Source of the DNA: Blumeriella jaapii
Lineage: Eukaryota; Ascomycota; Leotiomycetes; Helotiales; Drepanopezizaceae
Reading direction: 5' to 3'
Assembly: GCA_009599575.1 (NCBI GenBank)
Contig: VWND01000001.1
Location: 1,054,001 to 1,118,000 of the forward strand
DNA: 64,000 bases
The notes beneath the pieces were generated by a model, which saw nothing but the letters and a program-made list of their open reading frames with translations, had not been told where the DNA came from and made no database searches. The translations under genes were made by a program, and so were the position numbers. Positions 44,704 through 56,337 of this stretch are shown here, in pieces; positions within the stretch are counted from its first letter, which is position 1; the number at the start of each line of letters is the position of its first letter.

Positions 44704-47700
44704 CTACGCGCCCCAGCCCTGCCACCCGGCATTCTGCCTCCGTGTGCGGAAATAGTCGTACGACGCGGGATCCGAGCTCTCTTCCTGCGGCACACCCCCA
44801 TAGCCCGGGGGCCTCCCGCTTAGAAAGTGGGACGCCCTGCGCTCCTGGCTCACCTCCAGTGAATCAGACTCCCGAGCGTGACCCGGTGTCGACACAGGGT
44901 GCTCTGCCGCGCCACTCATGAGGTTCGAGTCGCTGTCATCATCTCGATTGTTGTCCAGCGGCGTGTAGCCGCGCCCGCGATCACCCTGCGCATCGTACGA
45001 CACGCCCGACATCCTGCTGTTCGGTCTGCCGGGGACCTGGGGCAGTTTCGGGGTCCCGGGCCGCGAATCGCTGAACATCGTAGAGGTGCCCGGGGTGTCT
45101 GAGCGAATGATGTCATCGGCTCTTCCGTAGATACCGCCGCCGCCTCCGTGATCTTCGCCAAACTCGTGGCGACCCTTGAAATGCGCAAAGTCGAGCTTGT
45201 TCTCCGGAACGAGTTCGAATCCGGGAACACCGCTCGGCGCTTTCTTGCCCGCGTGTCCGGCTTGCATCGGGTTGAGGGCGTAGATGTCGGAATATCCCGT
45301 GATGGAAGCCGTTCCGCTCGAGCCAACCGCGTTGCTGTCGGTGAGACGACCGCCGTACACCGATGCCAGGATGTTCTGCGCTTTGGCGTGTACCATTGGT
45401 GTGATGAGTGGCCGGTACAGAGCCGGATGGCCGAACCGGGCAGCGAGGCGGTCGCGCTTCGTGTCGAAAATCTTGGAGCGGTCAGCTTCTGGGTCGGCGA
45501 GCGTGCTGGCCTGCGCGTAGTAGTGGATTTCGTCGTCGTAAGATCGCTTGCAGTACCATTTGAAGCCGATCATGAGAAATGGCAAGGGAACGATGGCGTA
45601 TGCCTCCATGTGCTGGCCATCCCCGTGCACCCAGAGCGAGAGGAAGACTACCAAGTTCGAGAGCAGGGCCGCAAAGATCATCCTATTGAAGAACATGCGC
45701 CAAAACATGCCGCCGGACTCCGTCTTGGTGACGAAGATATATAGCAGGAGGTATTTCTTCAGATAAACATCGAGGGCGAAGTACAGAGCACAGGCTGGAA
45801 TAGCAAGTGGCTGAATAGTAGCAAAGCACAGCGTCACAGTGCTGTAGAACAGAAAATAGTTGTAGTAGGCGGCGTAGTCGAATGCCTGCGGGGCTGTCAA
45901 CTCGATCATCTCTCTCGGGGTAGGGTTGGAGAATTTGCGAACGCAGAAGCTCCAGACCAGGGTCCACAACTGGGCCAGATCGACAGCAGCTCCCAAATTA
46001 CGCTGGAGGAGCCAGGTGATCCAGAAGGGCGAGATGTTGCAGAGCGAGATGAAGAGTGCCTGAGAAAAGTTGGCGTCCTCGATCGCCTGCCACGCATCCG
46101 TACCGTTGTGGGTGTTTTCGATCACGGAAGAGACGAAGGTCCACACCGTGCTGAACATGGAAAACACAATCAAGAAGTTGACTACGAAAAAGGTGTAGAG
46201 CTTGCCAGCAACGTGGCGCTCGCGAGCAGTCTTGGTTCGATCCCCAGCTCGGATGGCGAGGCGCCGAAAGATGATTGGCAAGACCAGGTAGACCAAGGAT
46301 GTAATAGCTGGAGAAGCCACACCCTGGACAATCGACCACCAAGTGGTGTGGCGCTCCAGAGACGTCTGGAAGGCTGGCCAAACATGACCCAGGTTGGCAA
46401 GACTGATGACAAAGATCGAGATCAATGCATTGGGCGCGATCCACGCCACGGTCAAAATCGTGACCCAGATGTTGTTGATGATACGTCTCATGCGTCTCTG
46501 CGACCGGGTGAGAGGCATATTCTTCCAGATGATGTCGGTGGGTTTGGGGGCCAGAACAATCGTGGTCCCCTCGGGATGCGTCTTCTTGGCTGCGTATGCG
46601 ATGCTGTGTGCTTCCACAATCTCCTCGTAGCTTGCAAAGCCATACGGCAGAGGGTTCCGCATGTCCACTGCGAGGCGCACCTCCTTGATTTCCAGCTCCA
46701 GTTGGTTGATACGTCGTGTCAAGTATTCGATGGCGTCCACTTTTTGTCCTTTCGGGTACGTACTCCAGTTCGGATCGTCCTTCGAAGGCCTGCATTCCGG
46801 ACGACGCGCCGGCAGATTGTTGGGATCCTGGAGGTACTTCGCCAAGTGTTGCTCGAGGCTGCGGACGGTGTGCTCATGCTGCTCGATGAGTTCCGGCAGA
46901 TCCTTCACGTTCCGTGCAATCGCGGTTCTTGAGAATGATGAGGTTGGCACCACCATATCGATCAACCTTCCAATGCCCTCGTCGGAGCGGTAATCCTTGG
47001 GTATATCATTGATCTGGCCCGGCGTCAGCACCTTCCTTCCAAGCCCGCGATCCTGCTCACCATCAACGTCCTCGCGTGCAGACTGCTACGGTACTCCGGG
47101 CTGTCGTAATACTGTCTTCGCAGTCTCAGGATCGCTCTGTAGTTCAGCCACAGAAAGAGGGCAAGAATGCCATTGAAGATCCAGGCACAGACCGTCATGC
47201 CCCAATTCGCGTCCCCAAACGTGTTCACGGGCGTGATCCGCGCCAGTGTCGTCGCCGTGTGGAATTGGCCCGTGATCAAGTTGATCGGTATCAAGATCCC
47301 ACATCCGAACACGGTCATGCACAGAAAGATGTTTCGACACATGATCAAAATGCGTAGGAAGACCACGGCATCCAGCCCAATCAAGCCGACCAGATCTTGC
47401 TCCTTTGTCTTCAGGATGGGCGAGAGCCAGGAGAACATGCCCTTCCCCAGCGGCGGCGGCGCATGCTTGTCGTCTGCGACCTTCAGCTTCGGCGCGTACA
47501 CGAGGGAGTTGAAGGGCCGGAGGGCGGAGAAGCCGATGGCGAGGAGGAGGGTGAAGCCCACGGACGTTCCCAGACTGGCGTACACCGAGTTTTGGGCCAA
47601 CTACCGCGCGTGGGTTAGAACGGCCGCACGCACGCAACGACGGGAGATGGGGCGCGCGGCGTACCTGGGCTGAGAAGGGATTCTTGAGGAGATCCAGAAA

Positions 47701-47778
47701 CTTCTGGGCTCCGGACAGCTCGTGCTCGTCGTGCTCGTCTCGCCTGATGACGGCGTCGAGCGCCCTCACGAAGTCCAT
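44704..47778 (-). CDS. CSC1/OSCA-type calcium-permeable osmosensitive cation channel
   Basis: Three exons on the minus strand: 47665-47778, 47061-47600 and 44704-47013. Both introns are in phase, and the 47-nt second one (GTGAGC...CTGAC...CAG) restores HARTLM|INDIPKDYRSDEG. The product is 987 residues. Family architecture is complete. The N-terminal helices include the late-exocytosis-type region SLGTSVGFTLLLAIGFSALR. A cytosolic RNA-recognition-like loop (PHM7_cyt) contains CRPSKDDPNW and IEYLTRRINQLELEI. The pore-bearing helices begin near WKNMPLTRSQRRMRR (IWVTILTVAWIAPNALISIF). They are followed by a long Gly/Ser/Asp-rich cytosolic tail of about 200 residues. The protein sits in the plasma or an internal membrane and opens under hyperosmotic or mechanical stress. 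There are several fungal paralogs (CSC1, RSN1, PHM7), and which one this is cannot be settled here. Confidence 0.93.
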
Positions 47779-48059
47779 GGTAGCGGCAACCGCGAGTGGC
47801 TCTGACCGGCCAGAGGCCCGGAAAGGTGAGTGTTTGTGAGCGGCTGTGGGTGCGGGTGCGCAAGTCGTTCACGCGTCGTCTGGCAAGTTGTCGTCCAGGT
47901 GGCCCTCAGTGGTGACGAAAGAGAGAGGAGGCTGTGAGCCCCCGTCGTCGGGATGCCGTTTGTTTCGAGATGGGATCCCTTGATCAAGGGGAGTGGGGGA
48001 CTGCAAGGATAAGGGAAATAGTGGAATGTCGGTGGCACAGCCCTCAACAAAGAACGGGA

Positions 48060-48300
48060 GGCCGAGGCGAGGAGGAGAGGAGGGAGGAGGAGGGGGGGGG
48101 GGGGGGGGAGGAGGGAGAATTAGCTGATAGAAGAAAACGAACGTTGAATAGGAAGGAGATGGAAAGACGGAGGCGGAGGCGGAGGCGGAGGGCGAGGTTG
48201 AGGGTGAGAGGAGGGGAGAGGAGAGGAGGGGGGGGGGGGGGGGAGGAGGAGGAGAGGGGGGTGGGGGGTGGGGGGGAGAAGAGGAAGAGGCAGAGGCAGA
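48060..48300. repeat. GGA/poly-G purine tract
   Basis: A nearly G/A-only strand with G runs of 10-17 (about 48090-48107 and 48228-48242) and GGCGGA units. It could form G-quadruplex or triplex DNA. Confidence 0.85.
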
Positions 48301-49052
48301 GGCAGACGAAGACGAGTAGAAAAAAGAAGAGCTGCGCGGATCTGGATCGGAGATCTGACCCCAAGCTCGGCGTGCGGGCGGCTTAAAGTTGTGGATGACG
48401 AGCGGCTGCGTCGACCGGTCGATCTTTCGGGAAGACGATGGGCGGGCGGTCGAGAAGGCCCCGGCCGGGTGGTGGGGACGTCGACGCGACGGTACACCTG
48501 CGTCGTTCCAGTAGACGGCACCGTGGTATGTACACACAGTCCGGTCTCTTATTCCGTCCCAGTCCTACATTACGTTGCTAAAGCTGAAGTTCGGTACTGT
48601 ACATACAGTACTTACATACAGTACATACATACAGCACTCCCCAACTGGCCCCGGGCTGAGCTATTTCGGGATCCCGTCCGCATAAAGCCAAGTCCTGTCA
48701 CGGCAAGGGGGTGCTGGGCTTGTTTCTCTTGACGGGGGACGGTACGGCACTGTACATACTTCGATGTCGTGGTGCTGGCTGGGTTCGCCTCGTGCGCTTG
48801 ACGACGTACCACGGGACTGTACTGTAATGTATTGTACTGACGACCCGGCACCGTCCAGTACGAACGATGTGGTCGTGTGTGTCTGTTTCCGCGGCGTACG
48901 GGAAGGGCCCCGACCCAGGCGCGTACCACCTCCGCTCCCCTTCCCCCCGACCGTGGAGGTGGGGGGGCCGTGAAGCTCGGTCTTGCTCTTCTGGGAAGAC
49001 CGGGGGACGAGCAGCATCGGATTCTGCGAGGCGAGATAGACGGGGACATGAG

Positions 49053-49145
49053 GCTATGTATGTGTGTATGTATGTATGTATGTATGTACAGTATGTATGT
49101 ATGTATCTATGTATGTATCTATGTATGTATCTATGTATGTACAGC
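49053..49145. repeat. GTAT/ATCT tetranucleotide array
   Basis: GTAT units, a TACAGTATG interruption, then a 12-bp higher-order unit (GTATGTATCTAT) repeated three times. Confidence 0.9.
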
Positions 49146-49732
49146 ACGGGACGGTACAGTGCAGTCAAGTGCCTACCTACACAGCACAGTACGGGACGGT
49201 ACATGGATTGTTGTACATCAGATAAGCGAGACCCCGAGTCGAATCCGGCCCTTTGCGATCAGATGCGGCGCCGCATTCATCATGAGCTTTCACGAGCCGG
49301 GAGCAAAAGAAGACGAGATGTGACCTACATTGCCTTGCTCGACTTTTTCACGACGTATCTGGTCTCCCTTCTCGCGGGACCGGAGGAAGGACGGGGACGG
49401 TGTGTGGAACCGGATTGGTTCTGTACATGCATCTCTGCTACGTCTAGGAATCTACTTCTTTCGAGGCCGCAACCCTTTCCAACCCGCATGTACCGCGCCC
49501 AACATCGACCGGCAGCCGAGGCGGAACCGCATCGAAGCGAAGCGTCGACGTGGGCCACACAGACGTGCCACCAAACCCGCACCGTCTCCGGCATCCATCC
49601 AACCTCCCCAGGTTCCATCGATGCCAATGCGAAAGCCCCTCCCCGTGCTCGTCGACCCCACCACGCAATGCAAAACGGAAAGAGGAAAGGAAAAAACAAA
49701 ACAAAAGAAAAAAGAAAAAACGCACCCAAGGT

Positions 49733-51687
49733 CTACAATGGCTCCCTCTCCAGCTCGTAGAATAAAAGATACACTTCGCGCTGCATCCCTAGCACGTCAC
49801 TCGTCTTGCACTCCTTGATCTTCTCGTCGCTGATACGCCACCATCGGTGACTGGATTTGCGTTTCCGCTTCGCGCTCGCGTTCACGCCACTCGCGTCCGG
49901 GGACGCCGGAGACGACACGTCTCGGTGCCGGTGCAGTTTGTGGGAGATGATCGACCGGGTCGAGCGTGCCCGGGAACGGATGCTGGCCGTGTCGGAGCTC
50001 GGCCGGGGCGCGGAAGTCGGACCGGAAGTCGCGGGGGCTCGGCGGGGATCGATCTCGATGTCGTGCTGGAGCGTCGTCCCATCGTGCCGAGTCCCCCGCC
50101 GGGGAAGTATGACGGGGACGACGGGGATGAGGAGGCGGCGGATGCAGGCGAAGGGAGGTCGGGCGTCGAGGGCAAGGTGCTGAGATCCCCGCTGAGATCG
50201 TCCACCTGCTGCGCCGGCAGGGAGCGGGGGGTGGACAGTTGTGACGGGAGAGATGACGGAGGCTTGCTGTACACTCCCACGGGCTGGAAGACGTGGGGCG
50301 TCGAGTATGGGGCGGGGAGTTTCTGTCGACGGAAGGACTCGTAGTGCCCAGACTGGTGACTGCCTTTGTGGCAGACGACGCTCGAGAGTCTATAGTGTTT
50401 TTGGTTCATGAGACCGCCCAGTGGGAGACGTTCTGGGAATGATACTTTGGCTGAGTTCTTCAAGGTAGACCCGCTAGAGTGGAAGATGGACCTGGATAAG
50501 TGGATAGCCATAATCTTGGGGAATTGGGTGATCCGAACGTGTTTGGCGATCTTTCGTTTCGGGGCCCATTTACGATCAGGTAGTGCGACATCCTCCAACT
50601 CCTTTTCCGGATCGGAGTCAATGGCATTTTGGATCTGCTCAATGTACATCTGGGTCCGGTCCTGCAACTTTTCAGCCCTAGGCTTCGAGAGCTCTTGCTT
50701 GAAGGTTTCGAGAGCATGAACCAGACGACACTTTTCACATTTGAAATCCTCAATGTACTCCGTCTTGAACATCTGATCGAAGCATGAACTCAGAGTGGTC
50801 GAGGCCGCGCGAGGGACACTCAGCGTCAAGGAGCAAAACGTACTCTTGGTCGGGGTCGGTTTGAAGCCACATGTCAGGCACTCGATCTGAGATTCGGAAC
50901 AGCCTTCGAGGGGGAAGCCTTCTTCCATTCCGGAGCCAGGTTCCTCGACCGAAGCTTTTTCTGGAGACGATGCCGAACCACTCTCCAGGTGCGAAGGGGT
51001 GGTCGGCTCGGATTTGTCGGGTGTCGATGGTGGCGCATCATGGAGAGAGAGGCCAGAGACACTCTGTCTTAAGGATGCCTCATCTGCCTGGTCTATGTTC
51101 ACTCCATTTCGCGTGTTCCGGGCGTGCTTCCTGGCTCGGTGTCCCTCGTGGTATTCATCACACAACCGCTCGGCTACGACCTGAAGGAACTCCTGCGCAT
51201 CCTGTTGCTGCCGCGAAATCCGCTGCTTGAAAGCCTGTTCCAGTACCACCACAAACTGGTTCGCGGAGATGGTCTTCTTGTGTATGGGCCTCTCGTTCAG
51301 CGCGTTAAGAATATCCTTCAGGCCCTTGGTGACCAATCCGCCCTGTAAGCCCTCTCTCTTCCACGCCGGCATGTCCTTCCTCGCAGGATCCTCGACCAAC
51401 TGCGCGTACACCTCTGGCCCATCGAGTTCCCTCCTGTGCGTCTCCCGAATGAGGTAGAGCCGCAGATCGCCCAGTCCAGCCAGCGCCTGGAGTACGGAGT
51501 TTATGAAGCAATCGTTCGCCGGGTTGGATAGCCCGACTACCGTCTTCTTCTGCGAGCTGCTGAAACCGTGACTGGCTGCCGAGTCTCCATCGAGGAAGAA
51601 GGTTGGCGCAAACACGTAGACAAGAGTGATAGCTGCTAGTGATGCTCCCGCTGCGTAAGACGCTACTTTGAGCGGCTTCTCCGGCAT
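49733..51687 (-). CDS. UBP16-like ubiquitin-specific protease, membrane anchored (apparent frameshift)
   Basis: A single exon, about 651 residues once one missing base is allowed for. MPEKPLKVASYAAG begins the protein, and a hydrophobic segment (about 8-31) follows. In budding yeast the related Ubp16 is anchored in the outer mitochondrial membrane this way. The USP catalytic box is GLSNPANDCFINSVLQALAG with C60. The His box is SHQSGHYESFRR. A CxxC pair (CLTC...CEKC) suggests the zinc-binding fingers. The C-terminal WWRISDEKIKECKTSDVLG and VYLLFYELERE blocks lie in a different frame from the rest. One extra C in the run at 50033-50037 (plus-strand GGGGG) gives EPPATSGPTSAPRPSSDTAS and joins them. 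The ATG at 51687 is preferred. Upstream open sequence starts with TTG. It is head-to-head with the bL9m gene. Confidence 0.88.
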
Positions 51688-52154
51688 GTCGCATTCTCTA
51701 TAGACTCGGTGGCATACTACTGCAATGTCGAATGTTGTGTTCGCTCGTCTTGTTATGGTTTGGAGTCGGGAAGGCTTACCGTCCCGTAGGAGCACTGGGC
51801 TCTCTTCAAATGTGATGTGAGAGCCCAAGGATGAAGCGAGTCAGGTACATAGACGCTGTTGGCAGAGGCACTGGGAGAATCCTAGGAAGACATAGATAGA
51901 TACCTGTCTTCATGGATTGCATCTCCACTCTCGGGTTTCTTTTGGATGTTATCTCGACGTTCAATTTGGTGTTGCTTCACATAGAACATTTAGCTGGGGC
52001 TGGATCGAAAGCAGGTCTTTAGCCGACGCCAAGGTTCCTATTTCGCTATGACTGACCTTCTAATTCTGAACACAGAACTCTGAAGACGCACAAGGTACCA
52101 CCTTACCGTGGTGTCGCCTCCACGCGCTGGTTCGACGACGACGACAACCTTCCA
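51688..52154. promoter_or_regulatory. Bidirectional promoter of UBP16-like and bL9m genes
   Basis: 467 bp between divergent start codons of two genes with likely mitochondrial roles. Both frames stay open for some distance into it but without an ATG. No specific element was assigned. Confidence 0.5.
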
Positions 52155-53130
52155 ATGGTCTCGCCACTGGTCTCCAAAGCTCCCCAATGCTTGTCGTGCC
52201 TTCGGCGAATGGCAAGCAGCCTGGGCGATGCTTTCCACTTCTCTGCCGGGCAACAGATGCGGGGGAAGAAGAAGCTGGCAAAGGTATCGACCGTGAAGGT
52301 CCATTTGCTGCAGAATGTTCCTGGCTATGGGAGGAGGGGTATGTGAAGCTTCCCTGTGCTACTTGGAACCTGAGCTGACTCCAAGCAGGCTCCGTGGTTC
52401 CAGTCACTGCTGGGATCATGCGCAATTTATGGTGGCCCAAGGGGGTTGCGGAGTATCTCACGCTGCAAAAGATTGCCGACCTTGGGGTGAAGAAAGATGC
52501 AAGTTTTGAGCGGGATTCTACGTTCAGATCGAAAGCGGAGAGGAGGTTTGAAAGGCAGCTAGAAAAAGAGGAGAGCAATGAGGAAGCTTTGGAAATGGAG
52601 TCTTTGTCACAGATGGTTTCGGAACAACCAGATGAGCCTGCTCCCATTGTCGAGCTAGATCTTCTGAGTGTAAGCACACCTGGCCATGTCGCGGGAATCA
52701 ATCTGCTAACTTGCGACAGCCGGCACAAGCAACAACTCTCATTGATCGTCTACTGCCAGCAAATCTCGATTTCTACCGCACCACTATCGCCTCAGCACAG
52801 AGAATTTCTCCGTCCATACCTACCACCTCATCTATCTCCAAGGCTGCGGCTATAGCAGCGGCGAGCAACAAGTCATCAGAGAAGGGGAAGGGGAAGGAAG
52901 TCATCTATGGTTCTGTGTCAACGAGTGACGTTGCGGCAAACCTCAAGGCCCTTCTAGCAGAGGATGAAGAAGGCGTACGGGTCGTCCTGTCACCAGACAA
53001 CATATCTTTCGTGGAAGAGACCGAGGAGAAAGACAGGGTGAAGCACCTTGGAGTTTTCGAGATCAATATCCAGCTGGACGGGGCCACCGAATCCGTACGA
53101 AGGACAATCAAGGTCAATGCTCAGAGTTGA
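52155..53130 (+). CDS. MRPL50: Mitochondrial large-subunit ribosomal protein bL9m
   Basis: Exons are 52155-52338, 52389-52669 and 52720-53130 (291 residues), all in phase with short introns. The N-terminus (MVSPLVSKAPQCLSCLRRM) looks like a mitochondrial presequence. The bacterial L9 core follows: KVHLLQNVPGYGRRG across the first junction, then VVPVTAGIMRNLWWPKGVAEY. The protein is much longer than bacterial L9, as is usual for fungal mitoribosomal L9, with a charged middle (ERRFERQLEKEESNEE) and a C-terminal domain ending FEINIQLDGATESVRRTIKV. It binds 23S-type rRNA near the L1 side of the mitochondrial large subunit. The start at 52155 matches the presequence, although upstream sequence is open. 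The symbol follows the yeast name. Confidence 0.88.
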
Positions 53131-54422
53131 GCTGTGTATGTGGAGATGTTGTATAAATACCTAGCGCGGATGAAATCTCACGTATATTCCACGCTTGTAG
53201 CTGCGGGGTCTGATATGCTGCGGGCATGCCCGGTAGGTCAAGTTGTCGTTTTGAACAATGCTGATGGGAAATTTTAGTTACGTGTTGCTCTGCATATATG
53301 GAAGTGGAAGTCATCCGGAAGATTCGAGGCATTCCCGCTTCTAAAATTCTGGTTGGGCCACAGGTCTGCAAAGGATGGCAAGGGACGTTCACATGCACGA
53401 CGGACCGGCAATAGTGACTCCTGCTTTTCGAGGAAGTCCGAGGAACAAAATCCAGACGAGTCAGAACCTTTACTGTACAGTACCGGTGTTCTGCAGATAG
53501 GTGCTGGGCGAGCCACCTCGACTTCTAGTGCCCAGCCAGAATGTCTCTTGGCCAGAAGCCACCGGACACCGAGTTTACTCTGTACCCTGTACTTCTAGGT
53601 TTGGTTCTCAACCCTCACTTCTTGGTGGTCCCATCAGCGGTGAGCTTTCCGATAACCAAAGTAAATTGAAGCACTATTATGATGTACAGTAAGCCTCGCA
53701 TGCTTTCTTTGGCGTCGTCTTCTTAAGCTACTTATGGCAGGCCAAGTGCCACCTACCTGATGTACTGTACACACTAGTCGGGGTAGTATTCAGGTGAGCT
53801 TGCGAGCTTTCTATTTCTCCGGACCTGTTTCCTCTGCAGCGCTCGGATTGGGTGAGAAAACATCTACGGTTAAGGGGTCCCGTGAGAGCAAGGCGGAACG
53901 CATAAGGTATTCTCTCGACTTGCCTAAGTTAACTCTTTCCCTGCATACGCGTCGTACAGCCTTTGGTAGCAAAAGAGAAGAGATAATACTCCGTTTCTGC
54001 GTCGTTCCATTATCAAACTGAATTCAAGAACGAAGTGGCGCCGGGAGCCGCCGTCTCGGGACGCATCGGCGAGGAACAAGCCGTCTCGCGTGAAAAGCCG
54101 CCATCGTCGGCTTTTGACCCCTCCTTCTCCTTGTCCTTCTCCTTCTCCTTCTACCCGATCCGTTCAACTCTGCAAACCACCAGCACAACCACATTGCAAG
54201 TGGTGCGAACAAACTCCGTAATCCGTAAGTACCAAGAATCTTCTTTCCGCCGAACAAATGCGCGCGCGGGGCTAGAGCTTGGGAGCACGAAACCTAAACA
54301 TCAACCCCACTACGACAAGCCAGCGACCCCTCCTACAAAAACAGACCGCTTCGTTGTCGAACTAACCTCCCTCCGAAAACAACAGATACACACACCTCGC
54401 CACAAGAATCAAAAACTGCAAA
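53131..54422. other. Spacer and FBA1 promoter
   Basis: No gene seen. GTACAGTAC-type words occur at 53473-53484, 53681-53691 and 53760-53772. A CT-rich block lies about 270 bp before the FBA1 start. Confidence 0.55.
54118..54153 (+). promoter_or_regulatory. CT-rich promoter block upstream of FBA1
   Basis: A nearly pure pyrimidine stretch of CTCCTTCTCCTT units, 270-305 bp upstream of the aldolase ATG. Such blocks near the transcription start are typical of strongly expressed fungal glycolytic genes. The role here is inferred from position. Confidence 0.45.
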
Positions 54423-55800
54423 ATGGGAGCCGCCGACGTCCTCAGCCGTAAATCCGGCGTCATCGTTGGAGATGATGTGTTAAAGCTCTTCAACTAGTAA
54501 GAGCTCTTCCTACCCCGCGTCGACACCCTGATCGTCTGCTAATGATTCGCAGCGCTCAAGAGCACAAGTTCGCCATCCCAGCTATCAACGTCACCTCCTC
54601 CTCCACCGTGGTCGCTTCCCTCGAGGCTGCTCGCGATGCTAAGGCCCCTATCGTCCTCCAGATGTCCCAGGGTGGTGCCGCATACTTCGCAGGAAAGGTA
54701 TACTCGAGACACTCCACCTAGCATATACAGAATGATTTTCTGATACGAAAGTTTGTTAGGGTGTTTCCAACTCAAACCAAGAGGCCTCGATCGCCGGAGG
54801 CATCGCTGGTGCTCAGTTCATCCGCGCCATCGCTCCCTCTTACGGCATCCCAGTTATCTTGCACACCGACCACTGTGCTAAGAAGTTGCTGCCGTGGTTG
54901 GACGGTCTCTTGGATGCTGATGAAGCCTATTTCAAGACCCATGGCGAGCCTCTGTTCTCCAGCCATATGATCGATTTGAGCGAGGAGGAGGTCGAATTCA
55001 ACATCGAGACCACCGCCAAGTACTTGAAGCGTGCCGCCCCAATGAAGCAATGGCTGGAAATGGTGAGTCTAGATAGTTTATACTGAACCGGAGAACGAGA
55101 CTAATGCTATGTGTTTCCAGGAAATCGGTATCACTGGTGGTGAAGAAGACGGTGTCAACAACGAGGATGTTGATAACAACTCTCTCTACACCCAACCAGA
55201 GGACATCCATGCCATCTACAAGACACTCTCCCCAATCTCGCCGTACTTCTCTATTGCTGCTGCTTTCGGAAACGTCCACGGCGTCTACAAGCCCGGAAAC
55301 GTCAAGTTGCACCCCGAGCTCCTCGGCAAGCACCAAAAGTTCATTAAGGATGCCATTGGAGCAAAGGAGGATAAGCCAGTGTTCTTGGTCTTCCATGGAG
55401 GATCTGGATCTTCGAAGCAGGAATTCTTGGACGCCATTAGCTATGGCGTCGTCAAGGTCAACCTCGACACCGATCTTCAATACGCCTACCTTACCGGTAT
55501 CCGAGACTGTAAGTCCCCCACTTTCGGACCGCGATCATGCTATCTTGCGTATTCGCTTCCCTAATCCTTTCACGGGCCCGAGTCTCGTCTTCCTTCTCGT
55601 CTGACTGAATACTGATGAATCTTCTAGACGTCTTGAAAAAGAAGGACTACCTCATGACCCAAGTTGGTAACCCCGACGGAGAGGACAAGCCCAACAAGAA
55701 GTACTTCGATCCCCGTGTCTGGGTGCGTGAGGGAGAGAAGACGATGTCTGCGCGTGTCGCCGAGGGCCTGAAGGACTTTAACACTGCCGGCCAACTATGA
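54423..55800 (+). CDS. FBA1: Class II fructose-bisphosphate aldolase
   Basis: Five exons: 54423-54496, 54553-54697, 54760-55062, 55121-55508 and 55628-55800. All splice sites are standard and in phase, giving 360 residues, the usual length. It splits fructose 1,6-bisphosphate into dihydroxyacetone phosphate and glyceraldehyde 3-phosphate in the cytosol, in glycolysis and in reverse in gluconeogenesis. Zinc ligands and active-site motifs are intact: VILHTDHCAKKLLPW at about 105-119, EIGITGGEEDGV, AAAFGNVHGVYKPGN and VFHGGSGSSKQEF. The class II phosphate-binding NLDTDLQYAY is present. Intron richness with very conventional codons fits a highly expressed gene. It has a CT-rich promoter block. 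No oddities. Confidence 0.97.
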
Positions 55801-56337
55801 ACATGGGCTCATTTGATTGATGACATATGAGCTCTCGTTGTGATCCGATGGGCTCAGGGATGGGCATGGTGATGGTGTTGACTGGGCGGGGGGAGGGGGG
55901 GGAGGGGGAGTGACAAAAGAAACGTACATAGCTTCGAATGAACGGGGCCGAGTGGGACGTACGTAATCAATGACAAGCTGTATTACAGACACAGTACATT
56001 CCTGAGAGAATCTCGTCCCATGCCTCCTGATGCTCCGACGCAGCTGAGCCCACGTGATGCTCAGGTCCTGTACGCGTCCAAGCGAGGGCGGGCGGGCTGT
56101 AGTGTCGCCATCGCCGGCGGCCCTTTTCTTGTTGATCCATCATATCCGAGGATCAAGCACATACAGCACCTACAGTACGGAAACTCTTGCATCTCGATCT
56201 CTTTGTCGCCGGTACACATTCAGACCTCGCCCATAGCCCACGCACATTCCAGCACCAGTATCTGCGGGAAACCGTCATAGCAACGAACAAGCTTCCCCGC
56301 CAGCCATCGACCCTGACATTCTGTGAAACCACTCAAG
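55801..56337. other. Spacer between FBA1 and OSBP gene
   Basis: Contains a G-rich run (55887-55911) and TACAGTAC-like words near 55990 and 56168. No gene. Confidence 0.6.

Larger units (their letters stand above)
47779..49732. other. Repeat-rich spacer
   Basis: No supported gene. Open frames at 47869-48537 and 48867-49760 follow G/A-rich and GTAT repeats. TACAGTAC-type words are dense between 48590 and 49210. A short A-rich tract near 49680-49720 lies at the 3' side of the UBP16-like gene. Confidence 0.55.
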
